Origin: Brachynemurus nebulosus
Taxonomy: Eukaryota > Arthropoda > Insecta > Neuroptera > Myrmeleontidae
Assembly: GCA_035578155.1 (NCBI GenBank)
Contig: JAPWDM010000001.1
Location: 162,351,498-162,415,497, forward strand
Direction: 5' to 3'
Length of the DNA: 64,000 nucleotides
The number at the start of each line of letters is the position of its first letter. Position 1 is the stretch's first letter. The translations under genes were made by a program, and so were the position numbers. The notes under the pieces were generated by a model. The model ran no database searches, was not told the DNA's origin, and was given only the letters and a program-made list of their open reading frames with translations. This document shows, one piece after another, positions 56,009 to 64,000 of this stretch.

Positions 56009-57250
56009 AACCCGTTGTGTAGCATTCTACGCCGCATTTGCATCCGCAGGACAGTTGTGGATCTCAGATAACCAACCTGTACCTATCTAAAATAGTTTAC
56101 CTCGGTAATAGTAAAAAAGTTTCAAAATCGGTCAGTTATTTTTGACACTTTTAGGTCCTACTGACACTTCAGACCTTACATAACGTAATCTATATGTATC
56201 TAAAATGGCTTAGCTCCCCAACAGTGAAAAAATTTTCAAAATCGGTTGGTTAGTTTATTTTTGACACTTTTGGATCCGGTGGACCCTGGCAGACTTTACA
56301 TAACGTAATCTATATTTATCTAAAATAGTTTAGCTCTGTAACAGTGAAAAAATTTTCAAAATCGGTCGGTTAGTTTATTTTTACCACTTTTGGGTCCCAT
56401 GGACCCTGGCGGACCCTAAATAACGTAGTGTATGTCTATCTAAAATAGCTTAGTTCCCCAACAGTGAAAAAATTTTCAAAATCGGTCGGTTAGTTTATTT
56501 TTGACACTTTTGGATCCCATGGACCCTGGCAGACCTTACATAACGTAATCTATATTTATCTAAAATAGTTTAGCTCTGTAACAGAGAAAAAATTTTCAAA
56601 ATCGGTCGGTTAGTTTATTTTTGACACTTTTGGATCCCATGGATCCTGGCAGACCTTACATAACGTAATCTATATTTATCTAAAATTGTTTAGCTCTGTA
56701 ACAGTGAAAAAATTTTCAAAATCGGTCAGTTAGTTTATTTTTGACACTTCTGGGTTCTATGGACCTTGGTGGACCTTACATAACGTAATTTATATTTATC
56801 TAAAATAGTTTAGCTCTGTAACAGTGAAAAAATTTTCAAAATCGGTCAGTTAGTTTATTTTTGACACTTCTGGATCCTATGGACCCTGGCAGACCTTACA
56901 TAACGGAATCTATATTTATCTAAAACAGTTTAGCTCTGTAACAGTGAAAAAATTTTCAAAATCGATCAGGCAGTTTATTTTTGACACTTTTGGGTCCTAT
57001 GGACCCAGACGGACCTTACATAACGTAATCGATATTTATCTAAAATAGTTTAGCTCTGTAACAGTGAAAAAATTTTCAAAATCGGTCAGTTAGTTTATTT
57101 TTGACACTTTTGGGTCCTGTGGACCCTGGCGGACCTTACATAATATATTCTAGATCTATCTAAAATAGTTTAGCTCTGTAACAGTGAAGAAATTTTTAAA
57201 ATTGGTCGTTTAGTTTATTTTTTACAATTATGGAATCAGTAAATCCTGGC
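56005..57250. repeat. 120-bp satellite array, about ten units
   Basis: ACAGTGAAAAAATTTTCAAA occurs at 56221, 56341, 56461, 56581, 56701, 56821, 56941, 57061 and (variant) 57181, exactly 120 bp apart with no net indel. Units also hold ATCGGTCnGTTAGTTTATTT, GGACCCTGGCnGACCTTACA and ATCTAAAATAGTTTAGCTC. Mutations are mostly substitutions, and neighbouring units share variants. Confidence 0.95.
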
Positions 57251-57540
57251 GAAACTCATACAAGTCTAGTACTCTAACAGTAAGAAAAGGGTTCTAAGGA
57301 TCTCATATAACTTATGGCAGTCCGTAAGCTTCTTGCGGACATCATTTAATTAATTAATTCAAATACTTTAACTTACTAACTATGAAAAAATTTTTAAAAT
57401 CGATTGGTTAATTAATTTCTGGCCTTTTTAGGTCCCGAAAACCTTGACCTCACATAAAATACCTTAAATCCATTTGAAATGGTTTAATTTTTTAACATTA
57501 TTAATTATTAGTGAAAAAATTTTCAAAATCGATTCAAAAT
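57251..57540. repeat. Diverged tail of the 120-bp array
   Basis: GTGAAAAAATTTTCAAAATC and GAAAAAATTTTTAAAATCGA recur at irregular spacing, showing decayed units at the array edge. Confidence 0.7.
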
Positions 57541-58187
57541 ATTTCTCCGTACATACATATGTACATTGTACATATTTTCTTTTGTTTCATATTTAATAAT
57601 ATTTATATCATAACATAATCTTCAATTTCTTGTTTACTTAAAAATTCAATAAAAAAAAAAAAAATTCTTCATTACATTAGCTTAGAAAATCTGTTTAATT
57701 TACATTTTTTAACATGAGATAGAACCATGCTAATTATAATGCAATAAATGAGAAACAAAACTCTATACATGTATGTGTGTTATAACACATATATGTGAAT
57801 AGTCTTCACTTGTTCTAACAAAATTCTTTAATAAAAAAGTGAAATATTTTTATACTTCATAAAGAACTGAGATATAAATATAAATTACTTATTAGACTAA
57901 CAAAGAAAGAATAAAAGTGAAAATTTACATTTTCTCGAAAAATACTTAAAATAGAAAGAAAATTATAAGAATATTTTCTTCATAATTTTTTTTTTCCTTT
58001 TCAACGATGTAAAAATCGAACTGCCTTATGATAGGATCGAATGATAAAAAATGGCCAGAAAACCTACTTCTGGGCATCCGACGTGTCTGGCTAACGAACT
58101 TAGCCAAGCCAATTCAGAATCCAGTCCGCACACAAAATTTCATAAGCGTTAGACGTTTCGTTCGAGAGTTATCGTGGGAACAAATAA

Positions 58188-58261
<74 letters not shown>

Positions 58262-59310
58262 TTTAGTGAATATCATTTTCGTATTCTAGGGACCTCAAAA
58301 CAGATTTCTGCCATAGTCCCGGACTCAGATTGCGTCATGAGACCTACTGTAATAGCTGAATTTCGAGTTTTCGAAATTCGCTAATATAAATGAAGAAAAA
58401 AAAATTTTTTTACTCAAGTTTACTTTTTGAATTTTTCTTTAATTTAACGATTAGGCGGTAGAAATATGCATATGTACTTGAGGCTCTTTCAGCCGAAAAA
58501 GTTTTAGCAGCTAACATTTCTAGTACAGCCAAGAAAAGAACCTTATTTTGTATTATTTTCTGTAATACAAGTGGTAGCTTTTGGAGTATAGTTTTGGAGT
58601 AATTCAGATTTTGGAGTATAGATGTCGGGCTCTATTTCAAGTTTTTAACATTTTTGCATATTAAAATCAAATTATTTTAAAAGATTAGTATTTAAAGTAA
58701 CTTAATTTAAAAATAATTTGAAGTATTTCATTAATTTACTGAAAAATATATTTATTTTTTATTTATTTATAGAACGACAGATGGCAGGTGAAATAAATGT
58801 ACATACCCAATACAAATCAAAATGACATTGGCGTTTCTTAATAGTAGCAAAGTGAGGTTAATTGGGAACGAAAATATTATTAATAAATGTACTCAAATAG
58901 TGTAAAAATATTTGAATTTGATGGTATTCTCTTTTTATTACAAACCAAATTAAAAAGGAAAAGTTTTTTCACAAAAACTTTTCATTTCCTTTAAAAATAC
59001 TTGATACAAGAATATGTTTAGACGCCTATGTGTCTGTCACACAGTGACATTTCAGAAAAGTAATCTTTTTATGTTTCAATGAATTAAAACTGAAATTTTA
59101 TTTCTTTATTGTATTTAGATATCATTTTTATACGATAATTTATCTATTTAATAATTTTAATTTCCGATGGAAAACGTAATAATCGTTTAATTTTTCGTTA
59201 CTACATTGATTAAAATGGCGGCCATATTGAGCTAATATTTTTTTTAAATTACGTAAAATCCTAATCGTTTGCAAGCACTTGAGTACGAAATACGTTTTCA
59301 TTTAGAAAAC
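57541..59310. other. No gene seen; right interior of the inverted-end element
   Basis: A+T-rich with a (TA)n run at 58194-58258. The plus-strand open frame at 58028-58384 runs through that microsatellite and is not a gene. No transposase motif recognised. Confidence 0.5.
58194..58258. repeat. (TA)n microsatellite
   Basis: Continuous TA run of about 65 bp. Confidence 0.95.
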
Positions 59311-59504
59311 TATAAGTTTGTATCATAACTCGAAAACCAAAAGAGCTATAAAGCTCCTGACTATTGCAATCGGTTGCCCCTGTTGATATCTACAACTCTT
59401 ATTTGAACAATTTTTCGATTAAATCAACGGTTTGTCTGTCATCAAAATGGCAACTTTCGAAAAACTCACGCTGTATATATACCTACCTATGAGCCAAAAT
59501 AGTA

Positions 59505-59706
59505 TTTATCTACTACAATAGGTGAAATTATCTAAACTTAGTCTGACATCATTAAACAAATGTAACAAATGAAGAAGCATTAGACGAACCAAATTCTCTG
59601 TCTATTTTTTTTCCTTCTTGTTGTTTTTATATTAAAATAACTATTAGAACTTAAAAATGTACGTCTAATACTGCTTCATTTGTTAATAACGTCAGACCAA
59701 GTTTAG
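59505..59706. mobile_element. MITE of the TAGGTGAAATTATCTAAACTT family
   Basis: The left end ATAGGTGAAATTATCTAAAC and the right AACGTCAGACCAAGTTTAGG are inverted and match the element at 47020-47378. About 200 bp. Confidence 0.65.
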
Positions 59707-60889
<1,183 letters not shown>

Positions 60890-61135
60890 ACATCAATAGA
60901 AAGATCTTTAAACATGAACGGTTGTGTAAATTTAAACTTTTTTCTATCTGTTATAGCTTTCGAGTAATTTGACAAAATTAAATTTTAACCCCAACTTTGA
61001 GGGAGAATTTCACCCCTTAAATGGCGTTTTAGGCCGATAAAAAAAATACGTGTCTGTTATTTTTCTTCGTTCTACACATCTACCAAGTATTATCAAAATC
61101 GGAAATTATCACTTCAAGACCTTTACTTGGAAGTA
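60890..61135. repeat. Dispersed repeat related to the 24504-26274 foldback arms
   Basis: Contains TTCTATCTGTTATAGCTTTC, ATTTCACCCCTTAAA, AAAAAATACGTGTC and a final CAAGACCTTTACTTGG, in the same order as one foldback arm and as 21540-21815. Confidence 0.7.
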
Positions 61136-61671
61136 ACCTATGTTTTACACAGCTGTATTAAGTTCACATTAAATTACACACAGCTAACTTAAACTTTTCA
61201 CGCATCTATGCGTAAAGAAACACAGCACACTACACTTTTATTAATTTTTATACTGTTAGTCCAGTGCAATTAGTCATTATTAAGGAAATAAGGAATAAAA
61301 TGACGGAATCCATTTATGGATTCAATGGATTTCAATGGATTTCAATGATTTTTTTGGGGGGTTTTCTAATGGCACAAAGTAAAAAGTTTACCAATTTAAA
61401 ATTACCGCAATTTTGGAAATTCGTAAATTTTCGGAAAAAATAAAAAAGAAAATAGAAAGATGAATAAAAAATTCAGTTTTCGAAATTTTTTGATTTTTTT
61501 TTTACGAAAATAACGATTGTTTTATTTCGTTAAAAGGGCAATCATCTATACATACTCGTATAATAAAACTGTAACGAGACCGTTTCTGTATATAAAATAT
61601 TTTTGGAAAACTGTACTGGTACTGTAAATAGTTATCGATGTAGATATCAAAACATCGATTTTTAAAATTTT

Positions 61672-61689
61672 TGTCTGTCTGTCTGTCTT

Positions 61690-61722
<33 letters not shown>

Positions 61723-61735
61723 CAGTCTGTCTGTT
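61672..61735. repeat. (GTCT)n minisatellite in the Helitron 5' part
   Basis: About 16 GTCT units with occasional substitutions. Confidence 0.95.
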
Positions 61736-61754
61736 CACGCATCACGCAAAAACT

Positions 61755-62200
61755 ACTGAACGGATTTTGATGAAATTTGGTATGATGATAACTTATTACC
61801 TGGGTCAACATCTAAGATACTTTTTACTCCGGGAAAATGTCTCATTCCCACGGGAAAATAGAAAAACCATTTTTAAAAATGTGCACACATTACGGAAAAT
61901 TTTTGAACGGATTTTGATGAAATTTGGTTTGGTGATAACTTATTACTTGGGTCAACATTTAAGATACTTCTTACTCCGGGAAAATATTTTATTCCCATGG
62001 GAAAATAGAAAAACGATTTTGAGCATCTGCACACATTACCTACGCAAACAGTATTGAACCGATTTATATGAAATTTGGTGTGGTCATAACTTATTACCTG
62101 GGTTAACATCTAAGATACTTTTTACTCTGGGAAAATGTCTCATTCCCACGGGAAAACCAAAAAACCATTTTGAGCATGTGCATGCATTACGTAAAAATTA
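61755..62200. repeat. Three tandem units of about 150 bp
   Basis: CTGAACGGATTTTGATGAAA-type blocks at about 61757, 61904 and 62055, each followed by ATAACTTATTACnTGGGT, AAGATACTTnTTACTC and CCCAnGGGAAAA. Same general design as the Helitron at 13635-16149, with unrelated unit sequence apart from the GATGAAATTTGGT core. Confidence 0.85.
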
Positions 62201-62296
62201 TTGTTCTATGCAAGTTCTGTATAGTTATTACAATTATATACTTCTCATTGAGTTGATAACAATGCGGCGCGCGAACGACGTTGTGGGTACAACTAG

Positions 62297-62777
62297 TTTA
62301 CACTAATTTTCTTCTAATGATAATTACACTTCTAATAAGGATAATACCGTACAGTAAATAAACTTAAAACATTTGAAAATCTGGCTATCGATAATAGTTA
62401 TATATTTCTCGAATTTCTGCAAACAATAGAGCCATTTCCATATATAAAATAGAAGAAATGGCACAACAAGTATAATAATATATGTAGTAAAAGTTAAAAG
62501 AACTGGAATGAACCAAGAACAAAAGAGAAATGTTCAAAAATATGGAAAAATATTAAAAATTTAAACATGTTTAGTTATCATATGGACTACTTTCAAAATA
62601 GCCCAAATTGTGGAAAATCGCCCAATACAAATTATGAGCGCAAGATATGTTTGAAACCCGCCCAAATTGCGGAAATACGCCCAAACTGGCAACCTTGACT
62701 GTATTCCTAGTAGAGAATTATCTGTCCCTCGAACTCTTCGCTATCACTACTTTCTCACTCTATTCCCATACTTCTTA
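62297..62777. other. No gene seen
   Basis: A+T-rich; GCCCAAATTGnGGAAAnnCGCCC is repeated near 62602 and 62660, but no element ends were found. Confidence 0.45.
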
Positions 62778-63126
62778 TACAGTAGCACCTCGATAAATCG
62801 GCTCCACGAAAATCCGGACCCTTCAGTAATCCGGCCCGATTTAACAAATAGTAGATACAATTTTACACACATTTACATTCTATATTTACCGTCAATTAGC
62901 ACAGTACAAAATAGAATTGTATTGTACAGTAATTATAACCAAGCGAAACGCAGAACTGCCTACAAACCCAGTACATAGAACAGCAGTGCTTGCTGTTAGC
63001 TTCTTAGAGGAGCTATAAGGGGTCTCAAATTCATTACATTTTAAACTGTCTCTCGGTGGTCCGGCTTTTTCGTAAATCCGGCCTACCGGTCGCCCATTTA
63101 AGCCGGATTATCGACGTCTTACTGTA
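62778..63126. mobile_element. TA-flanked MITE with TACAGTAGCACCTCG ends
   Basis: The left TACAGTAGCACCTCGATAAA and the right TTATCGACGTCTTACTGTA are inverted and bounded by TA. Inner inverted blocks AATCCGGnCC and CCGGCTT fit pogo/Tigger-type MITEs. 349 bp, no coding frame. Confidence 0.75.
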
Positions 63127-64000
63127 CATGCAATATCTACCTTTTAAGGACGTATGCTATCCCTTTGTATACTTTATATAGAATTTAAATAATTCTCAAA
63201 AGAAAAGAAAAATATAGCTGCAAATAGAATATATGTATATTATATTAAAAGTAACGTCATTTTCATTAAAATACCTTAAAAAAAAAAAAGAAAGAAAAAA
63301 GCGGAAGATTTCAAGAGGTAAGCTTTTTACTTTTCAGCATAAGAAATTCAAAAAATCCAAAACCATTTAAATCCATCCATTATAACTGGATTCCGAGGTA
63401 TAAACCTAATTGCACTGGACTATGTGTATTATATTAAAATCTATACAAAAATTTTCCCCAGTAACTGAATATTTACATTAGTTTTTAATTTTCAAATTTT
63501 AGATAATTTTAATGTATTTTATTCGTATCAAATTTTTATTAGTTATTGTGAATTTCATGTTAGTCGTAGATAAAGTATAGTACGTAACTCGGTTGTAAGG
63601 TATATTACATATAAATCAATATATTATATAAATAATATATAAATCAATCAAATTAGAGAATACATTATAAATGTTTCTCTTTATCTACAAGTTTAAATTT
63701 ATTATTTAATTTAAATTTCGCTTACTAATCGGTGATGCTCTGTAAATCTTACTTGTTGATTGGCTCAAAATCAGGAGCAAAAGTATTTTTAATCCGTTAG
63801 GACTAAAAGTGACACTTTACGCCCTATTATGAGGGACTACATCATGTATTTTAGTCCCGGAATTGCAAAAATATTTTTGTATAGAATATCATTATCTTAT
63901 ATCTTGAATATTTTACTTAATTTTTTTTATTGTTTTTTAATTTTTTGCAACAAGTATACAAAACGTACAATAATACAAATAAAAATTTTCATTGTATGAG
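63127..64000. other. No gene seen
   Basis: A+T-rich end of the window with no recognisable coding exon, RNA gene or element boundary. Confidence 0.5.

Larger units (their letters stand above)
47571..59473. mobile_element. TA-flanked element with about 165-bp inverted ends, containing a 120-bp satellite and interrupted by a provirus
   Basis: The outermost bases CAGCGTGAATTTTTC (left, from 47571) and GAAAAACTCACGCTG (right, to 59473) are inverted and flanked by TA on each side. Similarity continues inward through GAGTTGTAGATATCGACGGG, GGGCAACCGATT, TATAGCTCTTATAGTTTTCG and ACTTATA (arms 47571-47738 and 59311-59473). The interior has a satellite-like 120-bp array on the right and weaker units on the left. 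Subtracting the 7.7-kb provirus leaves about 4.2 kb. TA flanks and CAG ends point to the Tc1/mariner group. No transposase was recognised. That both arms belong to one insertion event is an inference. Confidence 0.6.
61655..62296 (+). mobile_element. Short non-autonomous Helitron with tandem repeats
   Basis: A TC start near 61655 is followed by a GTCT minisatellite, then three units of about 147-151 bp. The 3' end has the hairpin GTTGTGGGTACAAC directly before CTAG (62293-62296) and T. No coding capacity; open frames across the repeats (61671-62057) are artefacts of repetition. Confidence 0.65.

Noticed and set aside
58028..58384. 118-residue plus-strand open frame
   Set aside because: A third of it is an Ile-Tyr run read from a (TA)n microsatellite.
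61671..62057. 128-residue open frame with CLSVCLS repeats
   Set aside because: Translation of a GTCT minisatellite and Helitron tandem units; no domain.

Overview
This is A+T-rich animal DNA, almost certainly from an insect. The evidence is a spliced arylsulfatase gene with GT-AG introns, an intact insect-type errantivirus (gypsy group, with env), R4/Dong-like retrotransposons in TAA/TTA repeats, Helitrons with insect-type 3' ends, and many hAT and Tc1/mariner/pogo-type miniature elements. I cannot name the species. A sap-feeding hemipteran is a guess from overall feel, not a result. There is no sign of bacterial DNA. The window has essentially one recognisable host gene; most of the rest is transposable elements and their debris.

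Layout. (1) 1-7722, minus strand: the first two coding exons of an arylsulfatase B-like gene. They are separated by a 6.46 kb intron; the gene continues beyond base 1. Intron 1 holds a TA-flanked MITE, a piggyBac-type MITE, a nested hAT/foldback pair and an 824-bp hAT element that ends 15 bp from the exon 1 splice donor. (2) 7.7-16.2 kb: no host gene. It holds pogo-like debris, a hAT MITE, a 160-bp degenerate tandem array and a 2.5-kb non-coding Helitron with internal minisatellites. (3) 16.2-35 kb: an 85-bp tandem duplication carrying a 24-bp palindrome, a near-perfect 206-bp palindrome, a 72-bp tandem array with an inverted partner, an 800-bp-arm foldback, several hAT MITEs with exact 8-bp target duplications, a hAT transposase remnant and a pogo-like element. 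(4) 35.3-41.6 kb: four same-strand, 5'-truncated R4/Dong-like copies, each bounded by TTA repeats, plus one unclassified insert of the same kind. (5) 41.66-42.78 kb: a decayed autonomous Helitron fragment (OTU-like piece and Helitron N-terminal domain). (6) 47.57-59.47 kb: a TA-flanked element with long inverted ends and a 120-bp satellite. It is interrupted by a 7.7-kb provirus with indistinguishable LTRs. (7) 59.5-64 kb: MITEs, a long (TA)n tract and a short Helitron with about 150-bp repeats.

How parts work together. The provirus looks complete: gag, a -1 slippery site into protease/RT/RNase H/integrase, and env. A splice donor in the leader and an acceptor near the end of pol would connect a leader ATG to env in the correct frame. 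The R4-like copies appear to seed one another, because each new copy adds TTA repeats that are the preferred target. I found nothing that is clearly an undescribed cellular system. The most unusual items are the satellite-bearing inverted-repeat element holding the young provirus, the leader-ATG arrangement for env, and the foldbacks able to form long hairpin RNA.
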